Source of the DNA: Obelidium mucronatum
Taxonomy: Eukaryota; Chytridiomycota; Chytridiomycetes; Chytridiales; Chytriomycetaceae
Direction: 5' to 3'
NCBI GenBank assembly: GCA_025765595.1
Contig: JAIVFH010000407.1
Span: 1-21,855, forward strand
DNA: 21,855 nt
The notes under the pieces were generated by a model. It had not been told where the DNA came from. It ran no database searches and worked only from the letters and a program-made list of their open reading frames with translations. Made by a program: the position numbers and the translations under genes. Within the stretch, counting starts at the first letter, position 1; each line of letters begins with the position of its first letter. Positions 1 to 8,058 of this stretch are shown here, piece after piece.

Positions 1-143
1 TAGAGCCAACCAAGGACTTCTGATATAACATCTGTATTCATTTTAATTTCGGAAAATATAAAACATTGTCTTTAAAAACTCAAGCAATAAATAATCTAAC
101 GGCTAAGAAACTGCAAAACAAGAAAAATTTTTCAAAGGGGAGT

Positions 144-2918
144 CTAGCGCCTTGCTGCAATCGAAGATGTACTAGGTCTTGGAACAGAAACTCGCGAGCC
201 TGTGGCACTGGGTCTTGAAGTACCACTTTGAGTCGGACTCCCAGACGGTGGTACATCAGATGGCTTTCCTCCGGATGGTTGAGCCGTTCCGCTTCCTCCC
301 GAGGGCGAACCCGTAGAATTTCCTGTGGCTGTTGGACCAGCAGGGTTGGGTCTTGGCGTACCGCTTTGAGAAGCGTTACCAGCCGGAACATCAGATGGCT
401 TGACTCCCGTTGGTGGAGCAAGTGGGACAGTGAGTGCGGGTCTTTGCGAAACACTTTGAGTCCCGTTACCTCCCGGCGCATTAGATGGCTTGACTCCCGA
501 TGCTTGCGCAGTCGAGTTTCCTGGGGCAGGTGCGCCAGTGGGACCAGGTTTTGCCGTTCCGCTTTGAGTCGCGTTACCTCCTGGCACATCAGATGGCTTG
601 ACTCCAGATGGTTGCGCAGTCGAGTTTCCTGGGGCAGGTGAGCCAGTTGGTCCGGGTCTTTGCGTTCCGCTTTGAGACGCGTTCCCTGCTGGCACATCAG
701 ATGGCTTGACTCCCGATGGTTGAGCAGTCGAGTTTCCAGGAGCGGGGCGAACCAGTTGGTCCGGGTCTTTGCGAAACGCTTTGAGACGCGTTACCTCCTG
801 GTACATCAGATGGCTTGACTCCCGACGCTTGCGCAGTCGAATTTCCTGGGGCAGGTGAGCCAGTTGGTCCGGGTCTTTGCGAAACGCTTTGAGTCGCGTT
901 CCCTGCTGGAACATCAGATGGCTTGACTCCCGATACTTGCGCAGTCGAGTTTCCTGGGGCAGGTGCGCCAGTGGGACCAGGTTTTGCCGTTCCGCTTTGA
1001 GACGCGTTCCCTGCTGGCACATCAGATGGCTTGACTCCTGATGGCTGGGCAGTAGAGTTTCCAGGAGCGGGCGAACCAGTTGGTGCGGGTCTTTGCGAAA
1101 CACTTTGAGTCCCGTTACCTCCTGGCAAATTAGATGGCTTGACTCCCGATGCTTGCGCAGTCGAGTTTCCTGGGGCAGGTGCGCCAGTGGGACCAGGTTT
1201 TGCCGTTCCGCTTTGAGTCGCGTTACCTCCTGGCACATCAGATGGCTTGACTCCCGATGGCTGAGCAGTAGAATTTCCAGGAGCGGGCGAACCAGTTGGT
1301 GCGGGTCTTTGCGAAACGCTTTGAGTCCCGTTACCTCCTGGCACATTAGATGGCTTGACTCCCGATGGCTGCGCAGTAGAGTTTCCTGGGGCAGGTGAGC
1401 CAGTTGGTCCGGGTCTTTGCGAAACGCTTTGAGACGCGTTACCTCCTGGTACATCAGATGGCTTGACTCCCGATGCTTGCGCAGTCGAATTTCCTGGGGC
1501 AGGTGAGCCAGTTGGTCCGGGTCTTTGCGAAACGCTTTGAGACGCGTTCCCTGCTGGCACATCAGATGGCTTGACTCCTGATGGCTGCGCAGTAGAGTTT
1601 CCAGGAGCGGGCGAACCAGTTGGTCCGGGTCTTTGCGAAACGCTTTGAGTCGCGTTACCTCCTGGCACATTAGATGGCTTGACTCCCGATGCTTGCGCAG
1701 TCGAGTTTCCTGGGGTAGGTGCGCCAGTGGGACCAGGTTTTGCCGTTCCGCTTTGAGTCGCGTTGCCTCCTGGCACATCAGATGGCTTAACTCCCGATGG
1801 TTGCGCAGTCGAATTTCCTGGGGCAGGTGAGCCAGTTGGTCCGGGTCTTTGCGTTCCGCTTTGAGACGCGTTCCCTGCTGGCGCATCAGATGGCTTGACT
1901 CCTGATGGTTGAGCAGTCGAGTTTCCAGGAGCGGGCGAACCAGTTGGTGCGGGTCTTTGCGAAACACTTTGAGTCCCGTTACCTCCTGGCACATTAGATG
2001 GCTTGACTCCCGATGCTTGCGCAGTCGAGTTTCCTGGGGCAGGTGAGCCGGTGGGACCAGGTTTTGCCGTACCGCTTTGTGCAGCGCTACCCGTAGAGTT
2101 CCCGGGAGCGGACGAACCAGTGGGATTTGGTCTTGGTGTATTTGGTCCAGTACTCTGTGTACCAGTACCTAATGGTGAATCCGATGGCTTTGATCCAGAA
2201 TTTTGGGCAGTGGGATTAGGTTTTGGGCTTTGAGTCGAGGCACCGCCACCAGATACTGGACCAGTTGGGGCAGCAAGTGGACGGGATTGCGCTCCTATGT
2301 GATCAGATTTTTTTTTGTAGTTATTGAATAGGAATAGTTAGCTAAAGAAAGAGTTTTTTTTTTTTGATTTTCAATTTTCTTTTTTTTTTACCTCCAGTGG
2401 TAGCTTGTCGCGCCACCAAGCGGAAAGCCTTCTGTCTCCCGGCATTCGGGTTAGCGACAGAGTTATCGGAAGCACACAACTGAGGTAAATCAGCGAACTG
2501 TATAATTTTTTTTTTTTTTTTTTTTGGTTGTGTTTTTATAAATTTATTTAGATGTAATCACAAAGAACTTTAGGCACTTACCCAAGTTCTAGCTTCAATA
2601 GCGCTGTGATCAGAGCAGTCAGAAGTGGCGGCAGTGCAGCCCGACTGAAAAACGCGTCCTGTCAAAACGACATTGTCGCAAATGGTAGAAACCACATGGA
2701 TAGGGTTCACTTGGTGGGCTCCAACACCCAGATTCGAGAGCAGTGCATCGACACAAGCGACGGCACAGGGATTAGTTTGTTGGGATAAGAATCCGATAAC
2801 AGTGTTTACTGGATGGAAGAGAAAACGAAAAAAAAAAAGAAAACATTGAACGCGTCGTCAGATCAATAAAACTTGTGGAATATGTTCAGTTGTAATTACC
2901 TGAGCCGAGAGACGACAT
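144..2918 (-). CDS. Cys-rich, Ser/Thr/Pro/Gly tandem-repeat protein (frameshifted)
   Basis: Not recognised as a named family. Exons read on the minus strand: 2900-2918, 2582-2808, 2392-2497 and 144-2294, with introns of 91, 84 and 97 nt, all GT..AG and phase-consistent. The first ~115 residues carry six cysteines (a C-x3-C pair, then four more); the spacing does not fit the CFEM pattern. The rest is low complexity dominated by a 36-residue repeat (core GNSTAQPSGVKPSDVP) with about two N-x-S/T sequons per unit, and a basic tail ending SSIAARR. A mucin-like or wall/surface role is only inference: I see no convincing signal peptide and no GPI-type hydrophobic tail. The start is uncertain; an in-frame ATG at 3041 would add 41 residues, and a TATATA sits close upstream of the 2918 ATG. 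A single extra G in 744-747 breaks the frame; without it the product would be about 833 residues, with it translation stops at 697. Confidence 0.6.
420..2090 (-). repeat. 108-bp coding minisatellite, about 15 units
   Basis: Tandem units of exactly 108 bp (36 codons), visible as the recurring string atcagatggcttgactcc. Units alternate between variants in the second half (GTQRPGPTGSPAPG, VSQRPGPTGSPAPG, GTAKPGPTGAPAPG), so there is higher-order variation. Degenerate partial units flank the array on both sides (about 150-420 and 2090-2260). Because the unit is a multiple of three and lacks stops in a second minus-strand frame, two frames are open across most of the array. Confidence 0.9.
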
Positions 2919-3345
2919 GTTTTCGGGAGGGGTATATATGGATTGGTTCGAGTGCGAACGATTTGTAAGTCTGTTTGTGATGGCTCCGTTTAGTAATGAA
3001 GGTTTCACAAAAAGGGTGAGGAGACATTGATCAAAGAACATAGCACTTTTAGGAAATAGAGGGGAGGCTCATGGAGCAGGGTATTAACACAATAGAAGCA
3101 CGCACCTAACACGTTTTCAGTATCTTTTTTTTTGTTTGTTTGTTTGTCAAATTCTTTGTTTTTTTGCGCTGACAATCAACAAATGACGCAAGTGGGAAAA
3201 AACAAGACAATCTTATCGGACCTGAAACAAAGGGATTGCCAATGTGGTTTTACTTGTGTTCAGTAAAAAAGAAAACCGCCCAATATTGTTCAGTACTAAG
3301 ACACGATAGGAAGAAAGACTAAAAAAAAAAAAAAAACGAACATTT
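2919..3345. other. Intergenic region between repeat protein and EF-G genes
   Basis: No gene seen on either strand over 427 bp. It must hold the EF-G 3' UTR and the repeat-protein promoter. It contains a TATATA at about 2933-2938, a short (TTTG)n microsatellite near 3131-3147, and a 16-nt A run (T on the gene strand) at about 3321-3336 just beyond the EF-G stop. A 41-codon in-frame extension of the repeat-protein first exon (ATG at 3041) is the only coding candidate. Confidence 0.5.
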
Positions 3346-5875
3346 TTATTTCTTTGCAGCTTGAGCCTTTTTAAACTCTTCAATCATTTGTGTTTGCACA
3401 AAAGGCATCACTGGAACATGACGCTTATACTCCATCGAGAACTCTCCCTTCCCTTGCGAAATGGATCGCAAATCCGTACTGAAACCAAACATTTCGTTCA
3501 ACGGAACCTCTGCATTCACTTCAACATATTCATCCCGGACTTCCGAATCGTTGATTGTTCCTTTCCGCTTATTCAGTAATCCAATAACACTACCCTGATA
3601 TTCAACCGGTGCAGTCACATTCACATCCATGACAGGCTCCAAAATCTGTGGCCCTGCTCTGACGAACGCGTCTCTAAAGGCATTGATGGCGGCCAATTTG
3701 AAGGCCAGTTCACTGGAATCAACAGCATGCGACAATCCATCCTCGAGAACGAAACGGGTGTTTGTAACGACACCACCAATCAAGGCGCCCTTCTCCACGG
3801 CTTCGTAGAATCCCTTTTGGATTGCTGGGAAGTATTGAGATGGGATGTTCATACCCACAGTTTCGTTGCTGAATTCAACAGTAGATCCGTCTTCGTTGGC
3901 TTCCTCCATGGGTTCAATGTATCCCACAACTTTACCGAATTGACCGGATCCACCAGATTGCTTCTTGTGCGTGTAGTTGAATTCGGCGCGAGATGTGATG
4001 GTTTCTCGGTACGCGACCTGTGGCTTTCCAGTAACGCATTCGACATTGTATTCTCGCTTCATGCGTTCAACGTAGATTTCCAAGTGGAGTTCACCCATCC
4101 CAGAAATGATTGTTTGTTTACTGTCGTTGTCAACGTGGACTTTGAAGGTGGGGTCTTCACGTTGGAATCGGTTGAGGGCTTTGGAAAAGTTTGTGCCGGA
4201 TTCCTTTCCTTTGGGTTCAATGGAGAGTGAGATTACGGGTTGTGGGACAAACATGGATGTCATTGTTAAGGCGGTGGTTCCGTCTGTGAAGGTGTCTCCA
4301 CTGGCACAGTCGATTCCAAAGAGGGCACAGATTTCGCCGGATCCGACGCTGTCAACGTCTTCCATTTCGTTGGAGTGCATGCGAACGAGACGCGGGACTT
4401 TAACTTTTTTTCCAGTACGCACGTTGACGAGCCATTCGCCCTTTCGGAGGGTTCCTTGGTAAATACGCAAGTATGTCAGTTGTCCGAATCTGCTTTCTTC
4501 GAGCTTGAAGGCGAGTCCGACGAGGGGGTCACTGGAAGAGCAAGAAAGTTGAACGCGTTCTTCATTCTGTTTGGCATCGAGGGCGTGGTTGGGTACTTGG
4601 TGGGGGCTGGGCAAGTATTGGATAACTCCGTCAAGCATTGGTTGAACCCCCTTGTTGTGGTATGCGCTTCCCATGAATACTGGACAGAACTTGAGAGCGA
4701 TTGTGGCACGGCGAATGGCGGCAGAGAGTTGTTCGTTGGTGGGGGTTTCTTCGTTCAAGAAGATTTCACCAATTTCATCGTCAACGTCAGCAATTGTTTC
4801 AATCAGTTCTTGGCGCTTTTCATTCACTTTGTCCATTAGGTCGGCAGGAATTTCTTTGGTGATGATTTTTTCTCTGTTTTGTTCGAAATTGTCAGAGTTG
4901 GAAGAGAGAATGACAACTACTGTTTGTGACATAAGACATGAAATATCTGACAGAATAATTTTGACGTTGGCGAAATGCGATCGCTTTCGCCGAAAGAAGA
5001 CCGCCTATGGCGGAAGATCTGCCTTCGGCAGTGACGATATGCCTTCGGCGGAACAAATACCCACCCTTTCGGACCCTCGTGATAATAAGCCTTCAATTTA
5101 ACAAGATCAACAACGCCCTCCAGTTTAGATTCGGCACCAATAGGAATCTGAACCGCAGCAGCAGTCAACTTTAATTTCGTCCGTAACTGATCGATAATTC
5201 TCCATGGATTAGCCCCCGCACGATCCATCTTGTTTACAAAACAGATTCGAGGAACATTGTATCTCTTCATTTGTCTGTCGACCGTGATTGTTTGGGATTG
5301 AACACCACCGACAGCACAGAGGACGAGAATAGCTGAATCCAAGACACGGAGGGCACGTTCTACTTCGATTGTGAAATCAACGTGTCCTGAGAAATCATGT
5401 AAAGAGAGTAAAGTAAGTATCAAGAAAAAAAAGGCGAAAAGCACAATCAAGAAAAAGATGAAAAACGAACCTGGGGTGTCGATAATGTTGATGGCATTAT
5501 TATCCCAAGTGGCATATGTAGCAGCACTCTGGATAGTGATACCCTTCTCACGTTCCAGTTCCATCGAGTCCATCTTGGCACCAACGTTGTCCTTTCCTCT
5601 CACTTCGTGGATTTCATCGATACGACCGGTGTAGTAGAGAATGCGCTCTGTGAGAGTAGTCTTTCCACTGTCAATGTGGGCACTGATTCCAATGTTTCTG
5701 AGATGGGTCAATCGATGCTGTCAAGCAGGTTGAAGATCGTCAGACTTGGCGTGAATACCGAATGAAACTAGAAACGCACCTCGTCATTTGCATCAAACTT
5801 TGCAACTGTTTCTGTCGCAGTTGAGAAGAAGCGCAGCGGACGGCGACGCACGACGGCAGCCGAGCGGAGCAGCAT
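3346..5875 (-). CDS. MEF1: Mitochondrial elongation factor G (EF-G1)
   Basis: GTPase that drives ribosomal translocation in mitochondrial translation. Four exons: 5780-5875, 5471-5717, 5065-5386 and 3346-4873, summing to 2193 nt (730 residues), the family's usual length. Exon 1 encodes a classic presequence ([20 protein letters not shown]), supporting import into mitochondria and the start at 5875. The junction reads [22 protein letters not shown] motifs visible: AHIDSGKTT (G1), EREKGITI (G2 region), DTPG-HVDF (G3, split by an intron), NKMD (G4). Domains II-V follow, with [18 protein letters not shown] and the C-terminal [10 protein letters not shown]. Introns are 62, 84 and 191 nt. Intron 2 (5387-5470) is a multiple of three with no stop, so an unspliced message would stay open. 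Intron 3 is unusually large and holds hairpin repeats. It is divergent from the PSMG4-like gene. Confidence 0.93.
4985..5049. repeat. Cluster of GC-rich mini-hairpins in EF-G intron 3
   Basis: Four short perfect palindromes with one- to three-base loops stand in a row: TTTCGCCGAAA (4985-4995), CCGCCTATGGCGG (5001-5013), CTGCCTTCGGCAG (5019-5031) and GCCTTCGGC (5041-5049). The last three are spaced about 20 bp apart and share GCC-N3-GGC cores followed by GGAA or a similar tail. They lie wholly inside the 191-nt intron (4874-5064), which is two to three times longer than the gene's other introns. The look resembles the double-hairpin elements known from chytrid and blastocladialean mitochondrial DNA; that relation is inference. 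Confidence 0.75.
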
Positions 5876-5923
5876 TTAATGAACAGTAAAAAAGAAAAGA
5901 AAAGAAATAAATCAAAGCAACAA
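5876..5923. promoter_or_regulatory. Compact divergent promoter, EF-G / PAC4
   Basis: Only 48 bp separate the start codons of the minus-strand EF-G gene and the plus-strand chaperone gene. The stretch is A/G-rich on the plus strand (runs of AAAAGAAAAGAAA) and has no evident TATA box. It must hold both 5' UTRs and the core promoter elements unless these extend into the coding sequence. Confidence 0.6.
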
Positions 5924-6355
5924 ATGCCGCCCCTCATCGCGCAGCACTCGGTCCCCGTGTCTGCAACGACGGCGCTGCACGTGCAGACGGTGCTGCTCGG
6001 CGCGTCGGCGTTTCTGTGGGCGGACGTGACTGCGGCGTCGAACGAACAAAACGAACAACACAACGAACAACGCACAGAAAACAACGGCCGCCTCGCCGCG
6101 CTCGCCGCCGCCGCCACGACGCGCTTCGACGGCGGCGCGGCCGTCGCCACGCCGCTGCTTGCGAGCGCCGCCGTGGCGTCCGCCGCCAGCGAGGGCCTCG
6201 CGCGCCGCGTCGCGCGCAAGACGGGCCTGCTCGTGTTTGCCGCGTGCCAGCTGGACGACCGCGACGTGCTGCTCGTGGCCGAGCGCGAGCTGATGCGCAT
6301 GCTGAAGGACCTGCTGGCCGCTCAGTCTTCCGTTTCTGCTTCTTCGGCTCAATAA
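5924..6355 (+). CDS. Proteasome assembly chaperone 4 (PSMG4/Poc4-like)
   Basis: Predicted 143-residue partner of the PAC3-PAC4 (Poc3-Poc4) heterodimer that guides alpha-ring assembly of the 20S proteasome. Recognition rests on the length and on family segments: the N-terminal beta region ending ASAFLWADV, a middle TRFDGGAAVATPLL, and the strong EGLARRVARKTGLLVFA followed by the LLVAERELMRML helix, which parallels human PSMG4 (GLAQRLARKTNKQVFVSYNL). An insert rich in N, E and Q (about residues 45-55) is unusual. An upstream in-frame ATG at 5879 would add 15 lysine-rich residues and leave three bases to the EF-G start, so 5924 is preferred. The body is very GC-rich compared with its neighbours, and an AATAAA overlaps the stop codon. 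No introns. Confidence 0.78.
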   Translation: MPPLIAQHSVPVSATTALHVQTVLLGASAFLWADVTAASNEQNEQHNEQRTENNGRLAALAAAATTRFDGGAAVATPLLASAAVASAASEGLARRVARKTGLLVFAACQLDDRDVLLVAERELMRMLKDLLAAQSSVSASSAQ

Positions 6356-6356
6356 A
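6351..6356 (+). terminator. Poly(A) signal AATAAA overlapping the PAC4 stop
   Basis: AATAAA contains the TAA stop at 6353-6355. The convergent carrier gene ends only 40 bp away at 6396, and its own AATAAA (minus strand) lies at 6367-6372, so the two transcripts must overlap at their 3' ends. Confidence 0.55.
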
Positions 6357-6395
6357 CAGTACTGTATTTATTATCACTGCTTTTGTTCGTTCAGC

Positions 6396-7523
6396 TTAGT
6401 TCTTCTTGGGTCCGTCGATAAGCGCAGAAATGAGTGGGATACTGGCATCCGCAATAGTGAAACTAAACACAAGCTTGGGTCCAACAACAAGCATCTTGGG
6501 CACAAGTCCCTTGAAGAAGGATCCAAATCCTTCATTCTTGACCATGTTCTTCAAGATGGTGAATCCTGCTTCAGCCTTGTCTCCAGACTTGGCTTGGATT
6601 CGTGTTTTGATAACGTCAAGCTGGAAGGAAGTGATTTGTTCAGAACTCAGCAAAAGAAAAACAACAACAAAGATTACTCAACTGGTGATGAAACAGCAAG
6701 AGATGCAAAAGCACCACCAATAGAAGCGCAAAAGTTTTGGAAAAACGTGGCTTGGTTGTAATCCTTCAATTCAAAGATGTGTTCCTTGACAAATGCAGAT
6801 CCTCCAAACAATGCAAACGATCCTGGTGCGTTACGGGCAGCAGTCCATCCAGCTCCTCTGTAAAGACCCAATCCTTCTTGCTTGATGATGTCCAATCCCT
6901 TTTGTTCTGGGTTGATTTGCATCTTGATCTTCAAAGCATCCAACGGCAACAGCACAATTTCACCGATTCCAATCAAACTGTTATGAATAGAAATTCAGCA
7001 TCAGTGATGACCACATCCAATGAATTTCTCCTTTTTTCTAGTCAATACCTTCCAGCAGTTGCATGCATCATGGTCTTCCAGTTATCGCCAAACAATGATT
7101 TGAAGGTTCCTTGGTGGTTTGTGTTCATCCAATCCCGAACGTGACGCTGACCAGTGAACTTGTACATTCTCTGGGCAACCTTGTATCCAGCAGCGAATCC
7201 CAAGCCTGGGAACAACGACTTGTACTTTGTAAATGTGTTTGCCGTTGCATTCTCTCTGAAAATAATCTTGTTGAGAGAAGAAAAGCCCTGAGAAGTCGTT
7301 TGACCCTTGGCGAATGGCTGTTATGTTTGTTGTGTGGGTGTTAGAACAGTCTGTCAGATAACACAAAAACTAAAATCACCTTTTCAGTCGAATTCATCAA
7401 TCGCTTGGCGACAGTGTCCACTGGATGGAAGCAGACAAGTTCCAAGATTCCAGAGAGTCCGGATCCCAATAGTCGCGATGTCAATGATTCGTTGCCTTGC
7501 TTGCCAGATCCGTGACCTCCCAT
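6396..7523 (-). CDS. GGC1: Mitochondrial GTP/GDP carrier
   Basis: Inner-membrane carrier of the SLC25 family that exchanges GTP and GDP across the mitochondrial inner membrane; in yeast Ggc1 also bears on iron homeostasis. Exons: 7380-7523, 7049-7317, 6683-6977 and 6396-6620 (933 nt, 310 residues, the usual carrier length); introns 62, 71 and 62 nt. Three carrier repeats are visible through their Px[DE]xx[KR] signatures: HPVDTVAKRL, LPLDALKIKMQ and, across an exon junction, SSP-LDVIKTRIQ. Stretches match yeast Ggc1 nearly word for word, for example GSLIGIGEIVLLPLD, GWTAARNAPGSFALFGG and GLVPKMLVVGPKLVFSF. It is tail to tail with the chaperone gene and lies head-on to the 3' end of the nuclease-like gene, 108 bp away. 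Confidence 0.93.
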
Positions 7524-7631
7524 CTTCGTTTTTTGCTTTTTTTTTTTTTTTTTTTTTGCACCTTCGAATCTGATGACTCACTCACACAACAAAACAAAAA
7601 AGATAAGACTTGAAAAACGAGTTTGTTATTA
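7524..7631 (-). promoter_or_regulatory. Presumed GGC1 promoter with long T tract
   Basis: A 108-bp spacer between the GGC1 start and the stop of the next gene, both on the minus strand. It contains a long plus-strand T run (about 7538-7558, poly(dA) on the gene strand) close to the start codon, the kind of nucleosome-excluding tract common in fungal promoters. No TATA box was recognised. Confidence 0.4.
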
Positions 7632-8009
7632 TTATTCTGGGCTCAAAATCGAAAACAGATTCTGTGCATCCACAACACTTTTCGCCTTCTTCAATCCAGA
7701 TACACTCGACGACGATTTCCCAACTTCCCGCTTCTTCTTTTTCTTTGTCAGTTTCGTCGCACCACTCACAGCACCACCACCACCACCACCACCAGGCTTA
7801 AAAGACTCCAAAGACTCATACTCTACAACCTCTAAAATATTCCCATCCTCCAAACAAACTTCCCAAAGCACTTTGAAATCCTCCAAGTCCTTGCCTGTCA
7901 AGAGAAATTGCGGCCCATGCCCCGTTTTCGCTTGCATGAGATATTTAGAGTATAAGCTCACATCAAAGATGTTCCAGTGCGATGATTGGAACTCAAAGTC
8001 TCGGTTTGT

Positions 8010-8058
<49 letters not shown>

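Noticed and set aside
144..1994. A single 616-residue basic repeat protein in the off-frame
   Set aside because: Its first two thirds are the off-frame of the Ser/Pro/Gly repeats. The in-frame version continues upstream through three phase-consistent introns, whereas the off-frame ORF simply starts within the array.
2582..2808. CFEM domain in the Cys-rich N-terminus
   Set aside because: Only six cysteines are present and their spacing after the C-x3-C pair does not fit the eight-cysteine CFEM pattern.
3121..3160. Transposon remnant in the T/G-rich intergenic stretch
   Set aside because: Only a simple (TTTG)n microsatellite and T runs are seen, with no terminal repeats, target-site duplication or coding remnant.
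3727..4839. Plus-strand ORFs antisense to EF-G
   Set aside because: They mirror the codon structure of the EF-G gene and show no protein-like domains.
4985..5049. CRISPR-like or bacterial repeat array
   Set aside because: Hairpin cores are only 9-13 bp, spacers are short and not unique in a regular way, and the cluster sits within a spliceosomal intron of a nuclear gene.
5934..6399. Overlapping long ORFs on both strands of 5.9-6.4 kb
   Set aside because: GC-rich DNA leaves most frames open. Only the plus-strand frame starting at 5924 matches a protein family (PAC4); the others are Arg/Ala low-complexity shadows.
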